From Streptomyces sp. A012304 (lineage in GTDB: Bacteria > Actinomycetota > Actinomycetes > Streptomycetales > Streptomycetaceae): a stretch of 64,000 nucleotides of DNA. The stretch covers positions 33,521-97,520 of the forward strand of contig NZ_BQUN01000013.1 in assembly GCF_026008495.1 (NCBI RefSeq). Reading direction: 5' to 3'. Below the pieces are notes generated by a model. That model was given only the letters and a program-made list of their open reading frames with translations, ran no database searches and was not told the DNA's origin. Shown piece after piece: positions 17,874 through 26,644 of the stretch. The position numbers and the translations under genes were made by a program. Each line of letters starts with the position of its first letter. Position 1 is the first letter of the stretch.

Positions 17874-18530
17874 GTGCTCTTGCTCGCTCTGGATACCGCC
17901 ACCCCCGCCGTCACCGTCGCGCTGCACGACGGCACGGACGTCATCGCCTCCTCGAGCCAGGTGGACGCGCGCCGGCACGGTGAGCTGCTGCTGCCCGCCG
18001 TCGACCGTCTCCTCGCCGAGGCGGGGCAGGGACTCGACGCCGTCACCGGGATCGTCGTGGGCATCGGCCCCGGCCCCTACACCGGGTTGCGCGTCGGCCT
18101 GATGACCGCCGACACCTTCTCCCTCGCGCTCGGCGTCCCGGTGCACGGCCTGTGCACCCTCGACGGCCTCGCGTACGCCGCCGACATCGACAGCGGCCCC
18201 TTCGTCGTGGCGACCGACGCCCGCCGCAAGGAGGTCTACTGGGCGCGTTACGCCGACTCCCGCACCCGGGTCACCGACCCGGCCGTGGACCGTCCGGCGG
18301 ACATCGCCGACCGGGTCGCCGGACTGCCGGCCGTCGGCGCGGGCGCGCTGCTCTACCCCGACACCTTCCCGAACGTGCACGAGCCGGAGCACGTCTCCGC
18401 CGCCGCCCTCGCCCGTCTGGCCGTCGAGAAGCTGGCGGCGGGCGAGGAACTGCCGGCCCCGCGCCCGCTGTACCTGCGCCGGCCGGACGCCCAGGTCCCC
18501 AAGAACTACAAGGTGGTCACCCCCAAGTGA
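17874..18530 (+). CDS. tsaB: tRNA threonylcarbamoyladenosine synthase subunit TsaB
   Basis: TsaB is the non-catalytic ASKHA-fold partner that pairs with TsaD in t6A synthesis. The 218 residues show LLLALDTATPAVTVAL at the N-terminus, HGELLLPAVDRLL, IVVGIGPGPYTGLRVGL and ATDARRKEVYWARY, all diagnostic. It starts at a GTG. The stop codon overlaps the GTG of rimI by 4 bp (GTGA), so the two are translationally coupled. This begins a tight tsaB-rimI-tsaD-ABM operon. Confidence 0.95.
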   Translation: MLLLALDTATPAVTVALHDGTDVIASSSQVDARRHGELLLPAVDRLLAEAGQGLDAVTGIVVGIGPGPYTGLRVGLMTADTFSLALGVPVHGLCTLDGLAYAADIDSGPFVVATDARRKEVYWARYADSRTRVTDPAVDRPADIADRVAGLPAVGAGALLYPDTFPNVHEPEHVSAAALARLAVEKLAAGEELPAPRPLYLRRPDAQVPKNYKVVTPK

Positions 18531-19048
18531 CCGATCCCGACGTTCCCGCGCCCGACGTTCCCGCGCTGCGCGAGATGCGCTGGTGGGACATCGATCCCGT
18601 CCTGGAACTGGAGAAGGGCCTCTTCCCCGAGGACGCCTGGTCGCGCGGCATGTTCTGGTCCGAGCTGGCGCACTCCCGCGGCCCCGAGGCCACCCGCCGT
18701 TATGTGGTCGCCGAGCGGGCCGGGCGGGTGGTCGGCTACGCGGGCCTGGCCTCCTCCGGCGACGTCGCCGACATCCAGACGATCGCCGTCGCACGTGACC
18801 ACTGGGGCACCGGCCTCGGTGGCCGGCTGCTCACCGAGCTGCTGCACGCGGCGAGCACCTTCGAGTGCGCCGAGGTCATGCTGGAGTGCCGGGTCGACAA
18901 CGTCCGCGCCCAGAAGCTCTACGAACGGTTCGGCTTCGAGCCCATCGGCTTCCGGCGCGGCTACTACCAGCCGGGCAACGTCGACGCGCTCGTGATGCGC
19001 CTGACCGACCCCGCAACCTCCGTACAAGGAACCGAGAACAATGGCTGA
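18527..19048 (+). CDS. rimI: Ribosomal protein S18 alanine N-acetyltransferase
   Basis: This is a GNAT-family acetyltransferase of 173 residues that begins at a GTG overlapping the tsaB stop. It has the acetyl-CoA site [19 protein letters not shown], preceded by DIQTIAV, and the RimI-type end [27 protein letters not shown]. The neighbour relation with tsaB and tsaD is the classical arrangement for RimI. It ends inside tsaD (8-bp overlap). The usual target is the N-terminal alanine of ribosomal protein S18, but other N-termini are possible. Confidence 0.93.
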   Translation: MTDPDVPAPDVPALREMRWWDIDPVLELEKGLFPEDAWSRGMFWSELAHSRGPEATRRYVVAERAGRVVGYAGLASSGDVADIQTIAVARDHWGTGLGGRLLTELLHAASTFECAEVMLECRVDNVRAQKLYERFGFEPIGFRRGYYQPGNVDALVMRLTDPATSVQGTENNG

Positions 19049-20144
19049 CGAACCCCTGGTCCTGGGGATCGAGACCTCCTGCGACGAGACCGGCGTCGGC
19101 ATCGTCCGCGGTACCACCCTGCTGGCGGACGCCGTCGCCTCCAGCGTCGACGAGCACGCCCGCTTCGGCGGGGTCGTGCCGGAGGTCGCCTCCCGGGCAC
19201 ATCTGGAGGCGATGGTCCCGACCATCGACCGGGCGATGAAAGAGGCGGGTGTCTCCGCCAAGGACCTCGACGGCATCGCCGTCACCGCGGGGCCCGGCCT
19301 CGCGGGAGCCCTGCTCGTCGGCGTCTCGGCCGCCAAGGCGTACGCCTACGCGCTGGGCAAGCCGCTGTACGGCGTGAACCACCTCGCCTCCCACATCTGC
19401 GTGGACCAGCTGGAGCACGGCCCGCTGCCGGAGCCGACGATGGCGCTGCTGGTGTCCGGCGGCCACTCCTCCCTGCTGCTCTCCTCGGACATCACCTCCG
19501 ACGTCCGCCCCATGGGCGCCACCATCGACGACGCGGCGGGCGAGGCCTTCGACAAGATCGCCCGCGTGCTGAACCTCGGCTTCCCCGGCGGCCCCGTCAT
19601 CGACCGGTACGCCCGCGAGGGCGACCCTGAGGCGATCGCCTTCCCGCGCGGTCTGACCGGCCCGCGCGACCCGGCGTACGACTTCTCCTTCTCCGGGCTG
19701 AAGACGGCCGTGGCCCGCTGGATCGAGGCCAAGCGGGCGGCGGGCGAGGAGGTCCCGGTGCGGGACGTGGCGGCCTCCTTCCAGGAGGCGGTCGTCGACG
19801 TCCTCACCCGCAAGGCCGTACGGGCCTGCAAGGACGAGGGCGTCGACCATCTGATGATCGGCGGCGGGGTGGCCGCCAACTCCCGGCTGCGGGCGCTGGC
19901 CCAGGAGCGCTGCGAACGGGCCGGCATCCGGCTGCGCGTCCCGCGCCCCAAGCTGTGCACGGACAACGGCGCGATGGTCGCGGCCCTGGGCGCGGAGATG
20001 GTCGCCCGGGGGCGGGCCGCGTCCAGCTGGGACCTGTCGGCGGACTCCTCCCTGCCGGTGACGGACCCGCACGTTCCGGGACCCGGCCCTGACCACGGCC
20101 ACGATCATGTGCACGAGGTCAGCAAGGAGAACCTGTACTCGTGA
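19041..20144 (+). CDS. tsaD: tRNA threonylcarbamoyltransferase TsaD
   Basis: The catalytic subunit transfers the threonylcarbamoyl group to A37 of tRNA. The 367 residues contain [13 protein letters not shown], the metal-binding VNHLASHI with two histidines, the [10 protein letters not shown] motif, [21 protein letters not shown] and [11 protein letters not shown], and TDNGAMVA. It ends in a His-rich tail (DHGHDHVHE) of unknown value. The start ATG lies 8 bp inside rimI, after AAGGAACCGAG. It ends overlapping the next small gene by 4 bp. Confidence 0.96.
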   Translation: MADEPLVLGIETSCDETGVGIVRGTTLLADAVASSVDEHARFGGVVPEVASRAHLEAMVPTIDRAMKEAGVSAKDLDGIAVTAGPGLAGALLVGVSAAKAYAYALGKPLYGVNHLASHICVDQLEHGPLPEPTMALLVSGGHSSLLLSSDITSDVRPMGATIDDAAGEAFDKIARVLNLGFPGGPVIDRYAREGDPEAIAFPRGLTGPRDPAYDFSFSGLKTAVARWIEAKRAAGEEVPVRDVAASFQEAVVDVLTRKAVRACKDEGVDHLMIGGGVAANSRLRALAQERCERAGIRLRVPRPKLCTDNGAMVAALGAEMVARGRAASSWDLSADSSLPVTDPHVPGPGPDHGHDHVHEVSKENLYS

Positions 20145-20401
20145 CGGTCGCGCTGATGTGGGAGGCCCGGGCGGCCGAGGGCCGGGGCGGGGAGCTGCTG
20201 GCGTGGGTGCGCGGGCAGCGCCTCGCCCGTGAGCCGCTGCGCCGGGAGGTCCTGCGCGCCCCGCAGGACCGCGTGCTCGTCATCACCTGGTGGGACGCCG
20301 AGTACGACGCGGAACTCCCCGAACTTCCCGAGCCGGAAGGCGCGTTGGTGACCCGGGCGGTGCATCGGTGGCGGTTCGAGTCGGTGGGGGACGAGGTCTG
20401 A
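20141..20401 (+). CDS. Small ABM-like protein
   Basis: This 86-residue frame starts at the GTG that overlaps the tsaD stop (GTGA) and is clearly the last gene of the tsa operon. It reads [21 protein letters not shown] and [11 protein letters not shown], a short alpha-beta pattern like antibiotic-biosynthesis-monooxygenase (dimeric ferredoxin-like) domains. No catalytic residues are evident. The function is unknown. The overlap implies coupled translation with TsaD. Confidence 0.72.
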   Translation: MTVALMWEARAAEGRGGELLAWVRGQRLAREPLRREVLRAPQDRVLVITWWDAEYDAELPELPEPEGALVTRAVHRWRFESVGDEV

Positions 20402-20462
20402 CCGACGGCGGATTCACCGAACCGCCTGGACAACTCCGTGATCGTCCCGTCACTCTGAGTGG

Positions 20463-21296
20463 GTGACGGTCGACATCGAGACGGGCGGCGAGCCCGAGTC
20501 CTCGGACAGCATGAGGACCTTCGGCGGCTTTGTGCAGGGGCTGCGGGAGCATGCCGGGCTGAGCCGGGAGGAGTTCGGCTCGCTGGTTCATCTCTCCAAG
20601 CACTCCGTGGCCTCGATCGAGCTGGGCCGACGTCTCGCCGATGAGCGGTTCGTGGAACTCGCCGAGAGCGCCCTGGGCAACACCGGCGCCTTGCGGAAGG
20701 CGTTCACGAACGTGGCGCGGCAGCAGGGATTCGCGGCATGGTTCCGGATGTGGGCGCGGCTGGAGCGGGAGGCGGTCGTGCTGGACACGTACGAGTGCCG
20801 GTTGGTGCCTGGGTTGTTGCAGACGCCCGGATACGTAAGGGCCTTGTACGACAACGAGGTTCCGCCGTTGTCCGACGAGAAGATGGACGGGCATCTCGCG
20901 GCGCGACTCGAACGGCAGCGCCTGCTGCGCGAGCGTCCCACCACGCAGTTCAGCTTCATCGTGGAGGAGGTGGTGTTGCGGCGGCGGATCGGCGGTGAGG
21001 AGGTGGTGAGGGAGCAGTACGACCACATCCTGGAAGCGACGGCTCCCCGCAACATCACCTTCCAGATCATGCCGTTGGAGGCCGCGCGGCACGCCTGCCT
21101 CGCGGGGCCGTTGCAGTTGTTGGTGACTCCGGGAGGCAACCGCTACGCGTACTGCGAGGGTCAGGAGAACGGGAGGATGATCAACGACCAGAAGGAGGTG
21201 ATCCGCTTCCAGCAGCGCTATGCCACACTGCGCTCGCAGGCCCTCACTCCCGAGGACTCCGTGAGCCTGTTGAAGCGATTGCGAGGAGCCCTATGA
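20463..21296 (+). CDS. XRE-family regulator with DUF5753 domain (Scr1-type)
   Basis: This 277-residue protein begins with an XRE helix-turn-helix (residues about 22-75: FVQGLREHAGLSREEFGSLV, HLSKHSVASIELGRRLADER). A DUF5753 domain of about 175 residues follows (ECRLVPGLLQTPGYVRALYDNEVPPLS, ARLERQRLLRERPTTQFSFIVEEVVLRRRIGG). Such proteins are abundant in Streptomyces and are usually paired with a small DUF397 protein that acts as antagonist. That partner begins in the ATGA overlapping this stop. The start is a GTG and no good ribosome site is seen. Confidence 0.9.
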   Translation: MTVDIETGGEPESSDSMRTFGGFVQGLREHAGLSREEFGSLVHLSKHSVASIELGRRLADERFVELAESALGNTGALRKAFTNVARQQGFAAWFRMWARLEREAVVLDTYECRLVPGLLQTPGYVRALYDNEVPPLSDEKMDGHLAARLERQRLLRERPTTQFSFIVEEVVLRRRIGGEEVVREQYDHILEATAPRNITFQIMPLEAARHACLAGPLQLLVTPGGNRYAYCEGQENGRMINDQKEVIRFQQRYATLRSQALTPEDSVSLLKRLRGAL

Positions 21297-21553
21297 ACGC
21301 CACCGCCCAACTCGCCTGGTTCAAGAGCAGTTACAGCAGCGCTCAGGGTGACAGTTGCGTCGAAATAGCCGTCACCTGGCGTAAGTCCTCCTACAGCAGC
21401 GATCAAGGCGACGACTGCGTCGAAGTCGCCCGAACCCCCGCCACCATCCACATCCGCGACTCCAAGGACCCCGCCCGTCCTCATCTCACCCTCGCCCCCG
21501 CCGCCTGGGCGGCCTTCCTCACTGGGGAGAGGACAGCGTCCACGCCGACGTGA
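21293..21553 (+). CDS. DUF397 protein with duplicated core motif
   Basis: This 86-residue protein follows the XRE gene with an ATGA overlap. A normal DUF397 protein has one W-x-KSSYS-x(5)-CVEVA motif. This one has two in a row, WFKSSYSSAQGDSCVEIA at residues 9-26 and WRKSSYSSDQGDDCVEVA at 29-46, a 20-residue repeat, and then the usual RDSKDP and LAPAAWAAFL end. It probably regulates or is regulated by the XRE protein. Its 3' end overlaps the convergent membrane-protein gene by 35 bp. Confidence 0.85.
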   Translation: MNATAQLAWFKSSYSSAQGDSCVEIAVTWRKSSYSSDQGDDCVEVARTPATIHIRDSKDPARPHLTLAPAAWAAFLTGERTASTPT

Positions 21554-22502
21554 TCAGCGTCGCCCCGCTCAGCGCGAAGGCCACCGCTCCGATCAGGGTC
21601 GCGCCGAAGGCGAGGCCCGTCGCCAGGCCGAGGACGGCGCCGGTCGTGGCGAAGAAGGCGCCCCGGTGCCACCAGAGGCCGGCGGGGCGGACGACCGTGC
21701 CGGCCGGGAGGACGAAGGCGTCCCGCAGGTCGTCGCGGACGGCCTCGTGGTCGTCGAACCGCACGTTCACCGGGGGCCCCTCGCGCAGGCGGCCGAGGGG
21801 GACGAGACGGGTCCCGTCCGGCAGGGTCACGACGGCGGGACCGCGGCCGGGGCCCGCGTGGTGCGCGGTGACCGGGACGGGGCCGGTGACGTCGTCCAGC
21901 GCCGGGTGCCACATGACGCGCTGCCAGCGCGTACCGGCCCGGGCGCCGGCCTCGGTCGCGGACGGTTCCAGCCTCAGCCACGTCGTCATCGGCTCCCGCC
22001 ATCGCGCCGGACGCCGGCCCAGGTGCACGGAGGCCGTCATGGGCCGGCCCGGTCTCCGCGCCGTACGCACAAAGCGCAGGCCGCGCAGGGCCCAGACGCC
22101 GGTCAGGAGCAGGGCCACGGCGGCGCCCAGGGCGATGGGGACGAGGAAATCGTCCTCGGCGGCGGTCTCGTCCGAGTCGGCCGGGAAGCCCCGCGGGTCG
22201 GCGGAGCCGGGGTCGTAGGCGACGGGGAAAGGGCGGTCCTCGGCGTAGCGGTCGACGTCGTAGACGCCGAAGCGCTGCACGTGTTCGCGGCCCGCGCCGT
22301 CCCTCCAGCGCACGCGGATGTCCCCCTCGTCGCCGATGCGGTCCTCGACGACCACGCCGACGGCCGTCGCCGTGGCCCGGTCGCGGGCGTCGAGGTAACG
22401 CTCGGCGTGGAAGCCGAGCCAGGCGGCGAAGAGGGCGTAGCCGATCAGGGCGACGGCCACGCCGAGGAGTCCGACGCGCAGGGCCGGTCCCGGGCGTCTC
22501 AT
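21519..22502 (-). CDS. Membrane protein of unknown function
   Basis: This is a 327-residue protein (start MRRPGPALRV) beginning in the ATGA overlapping the M48 gene stop. It has a hydrophobic helix at about 8-30, a DUF3592-like soluble segment (VVVEDRIGDEGDIRVRWRDGAGREHVQRFGVY), a second helix (LVPIALGAAVALLLTGVWAL), and two more at the C-terminus (AFFATTGAVLGLATGLAFGATLIGAVAFALSG). It is probably coupled to the M48 peptidase, so it may be a membrane partner. I have no firm functional assignment. Confidence 0.68.
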   Translation of the reverse strand: MRRPGPALRVGLLGVAVALIGYALFAAWLGFHAERYLDARDRATATAVGVVVEDRIGDEGDIRVRWRDGAGREHVQRFGVYDVDRYAEDRPFPVAYDPGSADPRGFPADSDETAAEDDFLVPIALGAAVALLLTGVWALRGLRFVRTARRPGRPMTASVHLGRRPARWREPMTTWLRLEPSATEAGARAGTRWQRVMWHPALDDVTGPVPVTAHHAGPGRGPAVVTLPDGTRLVPLGRLREGPPVNVRFDDHEAVRDDLRDAFVLPAGTVVRPAGLWWHRGAFFATTGAVLGLATGLAFGATLIGAVAFALSGATLITSAWTLSSPQ

Positions 22503-23959
22503 ACGGCCTGCTCCTTCGGTGCGGCGGATGCCCACAGGGCGCGGAGCGGGCCGGGGTCCCCGCTGTCCACGGCGTCACTCACCAGTTCGGTCAGGTCGAC
22601 GACCGTGCCGTCGTCGTCCGGCGAGGTGAGAACGGTGTTCAGCCAGCGGCTGGAGTACGTCCAGCCGGCCGCGCGCAGCACCTCGGCGAAGGGGCTGCCG
22701 ACCGCGCCGGCCAGGACGGTGCGGGTGAGCGCCGGGCGGACGGTGGCCGGGGCCCGGCGCAGCCCTGGTTCGAGGCGGCGGGCCAGCTGCTCCAGGGTGC
22801 CGTCGGTGAACGCGTCCAGGGTCGCCGCGACCGCCTCCGCCGGGGTGTCCGTGCGGGTCGCCTCCAGGAGGTGGCGGCTGATGCCGTCGCCGAGTTCGTG
22901 GAGGCGCTCGGCAGGCAGGTCGAGGAGGCGGACCGGGCGCAGATCGCCGACCCGCTCGTCCGGCTCGCCCTCGGGGCGTTCCCAGTCCGTTCCGCACAGC
23001 TGCCGTACGCACCACCGCTCGACGGCCGCGGCGGTGCGCAGCGGCACCGGGGCGGCGCCGTACGGGGCCCCGGTGTGGGAGGGCAGCGCGGCCGTCCGCC
23101 GGTCGAACGGCGGGTGGTCGGCGGCGGCGTACGGGTCGAGGGCGTCCTCGTCGGCTGCGGCGCGCACGGCACGGCGGAGGACGTGGGGGTCGCCGAGGGC
23201 GGTGTCGAGGGCGTCGTAGAAGTCCTCGGGGTACTGGTCCTTCTCGGCCAGCTCCGACAGCCAGGCGTCGCCGAGGCCGTCGAACGCCGAGTCGAGCAGG
23301 CTCGTCGCGTGGAGCGCCTGGTCGGTGGCCGCGGTGCCCGCGACGCGGGCCGCGTCGGCGTCGGCGGCCGTCTCCGCCTGCCAGAGCAGCGGTTGGGAGG
23401 CGCGCAGCAGCCGGGCGGCGAGGGGCGCGAGCGGGCGGAGGCCGCCGTCCAGGCGCTCCGCGAGCATGGCGTGGGCGGACCGCAGGGCGGTCGCGCGGCG
23501 ATCGCGGATGTGCTGCTCGTGCGCGAGTTCGTGCGCGATCACGGACGCGAGCTGCGCCTCGGTCAGCGCGCGCAGCAAGGGCAGGCCCAGCAGCAGGGTG
23601 CGGGTCCGTACGCCGGTGACCCGGGTGCGGCCCAGGGCCGCCTGGACGCCGGGCACGATCCGGACGAGGAGCGGCTCGCGGAAACCGAGCCGCTCGGCGA
23701 CGTCCGCCACCAGCGCGGCCAACTCCGGTTCGTCGGCGGGGCGTACGGCGCGGCCGGGCAGCGGCCCACGGCCCCCGACGGACCTCGCGACGTCACCGGC
23801 GATCAGGACCAGCGGGCCCGCCATCAACCACGGCGGGCCCCAGAGCAGGAGCGCCAGGAGCAGGGCCGACAGGACGACGGCCCGCGTCAGCCAGGCCAGC
23901 GCCAGCATGGCCGCGACGAGCGACCACTCGCGTAGGGCCGACGGCCGTCGTCTGTCCAT
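22499..23959 (-). CDS. M48-family zinc peptidase-like membrane protein
   Basis: The 486-residue protein has two or three N-terminal hydrophobic helices (SLVAAMLALAWLTRAVVLSALLLALLLW, WLMAGPLVLIAGDVA). An M48 domain follows, with the zinc motif HELAHEQHI (HEXXH) and the LLWQAETAADADAARVAG segment that carries the third ligand. A long C-terminal region (about 300-486) has no family I recognise. The function is probably quality control of membrane proteins. I start at MDRRRPS (23959). The frame is open to 24145 but no ribosome site supports that. It is translationally coupled to the membrane gene downstream. Confidence 0.82.
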   Translation of the reverse strand: MDRRRPSALREWSLVAAMLALAWLTRAVVLSALLLALLLWGPPWLMAGPLVLIAGDVARSVGGRGPLPGRAVRPADEPELAALVADVAERLGFREPLLVRIVPGVQAALGRTRVTGVRTRTLLLGLPLLRALTEAQLASVIAHELAHEQHIRDRRATALRSAHAMLAERLDGGLRPLAPLAARLLRASQPLLWQAETAADADAARVAGTAATDQALHATSLLDSAFDGLGDAWLSELAEKDQYPEDFYDALDTALGDPHVLRRAVRAAADEDALDPYAAADHPPFDRRTAALPSHTGAPYGAAPVPLRTAAAVERWCVRQLCGTDWERPEGEPDERVGDLRPVRLLDLPAERLHELGDGISRHLLEATRTDTPAEAVAATLDAFTDGTLEQLARRLEPGLRRAPATVRPALTRTVLAGAVGSPFAEVLRAAGWTYSSRWLNTVLTSPDDDGTVVDLTELVSDAVDSGDPGPLRALWASAAPKEQAV

Positions 23960-24178
23960 GGAGGTGAGGATTCCTGTCACTGGCGCGAGGGTGTCCGAGG
24001 GATCTTCGAAGGGTGTTCGAAGGATCTCCGGCGGATTGTGGCACAGGGCGCGGACAGGACGTGGACCGACTTCGCCGAAGGGCCGGGCCCCGGCCGGCCC
24101 CACCTCGCCGGCCCCGGCCGGCCCGAGGCCGGCGACGTCGCACACCCCCCGCCCGAGTGCTCTCCGGCTACACCCCGG
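23960..24178. other. GC-rich intergenic region with hairpins
   Basis: About 219 bp lie between the GH3 stop and the M48 start, both on the reverse strand. It holds strong inverted GGCCGG/CCGGCC words (about 24080-24135) that can fold, and a repeated TTCGAAGG word (24005-24025). I see no gene. Confidence 0.5.
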
Positions 24179-26503
24179 TCAGCCCGTCACCTCCGTCTCG
24201 TCCGTCTCGCACCGCAGTCGCCGGTCCGGCCCCACCTCGCGCACCGGTCCGGTCAGCCGTACCCGCGCGGTGCCCCGTACGTCCGCACTCGACGTCCCCA
24301 ACCGCAGCTCCAGCAGCCCCGGTTCCACCACCCGCCGCCCGTCCCGGTCGGTGAACGCCGACAGGTCGGTGTGGAAGCGGAAGGTGACGCGGCGGGCCTC
24401 TCCCGGTGCCAGCTCCAGGCGCCGGTAGCCGATCAGGCGGACGTCGGGGCGGGTCACCGAGGCGACCGGGTCGTGCAGATACAGCTGGACGACCTCGGCG
24501 CCGGCGCGGTCGCCGGTGTTGCGGACGGTCAGGGCGAGGTCGTACGCGCCGTCCGTGCCGATCTCCGCGTCCGGGCCGTCCACGTCCTCCCAGGCGAAGG
24601 CCGTGTACGAGCGACCGTGTCCGAAGGGGTACAGCGGCGTCGGGTCCAGGTTGCTGACCTCGCCCGCCAGGCCCAGCGGCGGCTGGAGGTACGTCCACGG
24701 CTGGCCGCCCGCCTCGCGCGGCACGCTCACCGGCAGGCGTCCCGAGGGGTTGACGCGGCCTGACAGCACCCCCGCGACCGCCGGACCGCCCTCCTCACCG
24801 GGGAAGAAGGCCTGCACCACGGCGCCCAGACGGCCGTGCCAGCGGCCGAGGGCGTAGGGGCGGCCGGTGAGCAGGACCAGGACGACCGGGACGCCCGTCG
24901 CCACCAGGGCGTCCAGCAGCTCGGCCTGGACGCCGGGCAGCCGCAGGTCGGCCACGTCGCAGCCCTCCCCGGAGGTGCCCCGGCCGAACAGGCCCGCCCG
25001 GTCGCCGAGGACCGCCACGCAGACGTCGGCCGCCGCCGCCGTGGCCACCGCCTCCTCGAAGCCCGCCGGGTCCGGGTCGGAGACCCCGCAGCCCTCCGCG
25101 AACGTCACCTTCGCGTCGGGCAGTTCGGCGCGCAGCGACTCCAGCACCGTCGGGATCTCGATGCCCAGCTCCACCTCGGGGTGGTGGGTGAGCACATGGG
25201 ACGGGAAGGAGTAGCAGCCGAGCATCGCCAGCGCGTCCGCCGCCCTCGGACCCACCACCGCCACCCGGGTGTCGGGCGGCAGCGGAAGCAGGCCGTCCGG
25301 GTTGTCCAGCAGGACCACCGACTCCTCCGCGAGCCTGCGGGCCAGCGCCCGGTTCGCCGCCGAGTCGAGGTCGACGCGCTCTGCATCCGCAGACTCCGCG
25401 GGCTCCGGCCGCCAGTCCTCGTCCAGCAGGCCCAGCTCGCACTTCTGGAGCAGCACCCGGCGGGCCGCCCGGTCGACCAGGTCCTCGGGGACCTGACCCG
25501 CCCGGACGGCCGCGATCAGCTCCTCGCCGTAGTACTTCACGGTCGGCAGCTCCACGTCGATGCCCGCCGTCAGCGCCAGCCGGGCCGTCTCCGCGGGGGT
25601 GCCCGCCACCCGGTGCAGGGTCTGGAGGAAGCCGATGCCGAAGTAGTCGGCGACGACCGTGCCGGTGAAGCCCCACTCCTCGCGCAGCAGCTCCGTCAGC
25701 AGCTCCGGGTCCGCCGACGCCGGGACACCGTCCCGTTCGGTGTACGCGGCCATCACCGAGCGCGCCCCGCCCTCGCGCAGCGCCATCTCGAACGGCGGCA
25801 GTGTCACGTCCGCGAACTCGCGGGTGCCCGCCCGGACGGGGGCGAGATTGCGGGCGCCCGCGGAGGAGGCGTATCCGGCGAAGTGCTTGAGCGTGGCGAC
25901 GACACCGGCCGACTCCAGCCCGCGCACGTAGGCCGCGCCGACCGTGCCCACCAGGTACGGGTCCTCGCCGATCGTCTCCTCGACCCGCCCCCACCGCGGG
26001 TCGCGGACGACGTCCAGGACGGGGGCCAGTCCCTGGTGGACACCCACCGAGCGCAGGTCGCGGCCGATGCGTCGGCCCATCTCCTCCACCAGCGGCGGGT
26101 CGAAGGTGGCGCCCCAGGCCAGCGGCACCGGGTAGGCGGTGGCGCGCCAGGCGGTGAAGCCGGCCAGGCACTCCTCGTGCGCGACCGCCGGGATGCCGAA
26201 GCGGCTCGCCTCCGCGATCCTGCGCTGGGCCCGGGCCAGGGCGCGCTTGCCGAGTGCCGGGTCCACGGGGGCCGTGCCGAAGGAACGGGTCAGCTGGCCG
26301 AGCCCCCGGGTGATCAGCTCGTCCCAGTCGTAGTCGGTGGTCATGTCGTGCTGGTGCGGGGCGACTCCGTCGCCGTCCGTGTCGGCACCCACCCACACGC
26401 CGTACAGCTGGGCGGTCTTCTCCTCCAGGGTCATCCGGGCAAGGAGGTCGTCGACGCGGGCGGCGGCGGGCAGGGCGGGGTCACGCCAGGGGGCGGTGGT
26501 CAT
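24179..26503 (-). CDS. GH3 family beta-glycosidase (probable beta-xylosidase/beta-glucosidase)
   Basis: This 774-residue enzyme starts MTTAPWRDPA, with AGGAG just upstream. It has the GH3 N-terminal domain (LARMTLEEKTAQLYG, GLAPVLDVVRDPRWGRVEETIGEDP, ATLKHFAGYA, GARSVMAAY and the nucleophile aspartate in VVADYFG), a C-terminal alpha/beta domain (VAVVGPRAADALAMLG) and a fibronectin III-like end (LTVRNTGDRAGAEVVQLY). No signal peptide is seen, so it is intracellular and would cleave imported short xylo- or gluco-oligosaccharides. It is divergent from the LacI gene, and the secreted GH10 xylanase supports a xylan-use locus. Confidence 0.9.
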   Translation of the reverse strand: MTTAPWRDPALPAAARVDDLLARMTLEEKTAQLYGVWVGADTDGDGVAPHQHDMTTDYDWDELITRGLGQLTRSFGTAPVDPALGKRALARAQRRIAEASRFGIPAVAHEECLAGFTAWRATAYPVPLAWGATFDPPLVEEMGRRIGRDLRSVGVHQGLAPVLDVVRDPRWGRVEETIGEDPYLVGTVGAAYVRGLESAGVVATLKHFAGYASSAGARNLAPVRAGTREFADVTLPPFEMALREGGARSVMAAYTERDGVPASADPELLTELLREEWGFTGTVVADYFGIGFLQTLHRVAGTPAETARLALTAGIDVELPTVKYYGEELIAAVRAGQVPEDLVDRAARRVLLQKCELGLLDEDWRPEPAESADAERVDLDSAANRALARRLAEESVVLLDNPDGLLPLPPDTRVAVVGPRAADALAMLGCYSFPSHVLTHHPEVELGIEIPTVLESLRAELPDAKVTFAEGCGVSDPDPAGFEEAVATAAAADVCVAVLGDRAGLFGRGTSGEGCDVADLRLPGVQAELLDALVATGVPVVLVLLTGRPYALGRWHGRLGAVVQAFFPGEEGGPAVAGVLSGRVNPSGRLPVSVPREAGGQPWTYLQPPLGLAGEVSNLDPTPLYPFGHGRSYTAFAWEDVDGPDAEIGTDGAYDLALTVRNTGDRAGAEVVQLYLHDPVASVTRPDVRLIGYRRLELAPGEARRVTFRFHTDLSAFTDRDGRRVVEPGLLELRLGTSSADVRGTARVRLTGPVREVGPDRRLRCETDETEVTG

Positions 26504-26553
26504 GAAACTCCTGTCAGAGGGTCGGTGAGCCACCAGTCGGGAATCCAAACGTA

Positions 26554-26585
26554 CGAATGTTTCGGGCTATACTTCGAATGTTCCG
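26554..26585. promoter_or_regulatory. Two CGAATGTTYCG operator half-repeats (LacI-type)
   Basis: CGAATGTTTCG (26554-26564, inverted repeat CGAA-N3-TTCG) and CGAATGTTCCG (26575-26585) are direct copies 21 bp apart, two helix turns. A TATA stretch lies between them. They sit in the divergent GH3/lacI promoter region and match the xylanase operator at 27777. Confidence 0.65.
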
Positions 26586-26644
26586 GGAACCTATGACCCG
26601 GCGAGGGGTTCGTCAAGAGGTCGTGCGGGGATACGATCGCCGCC

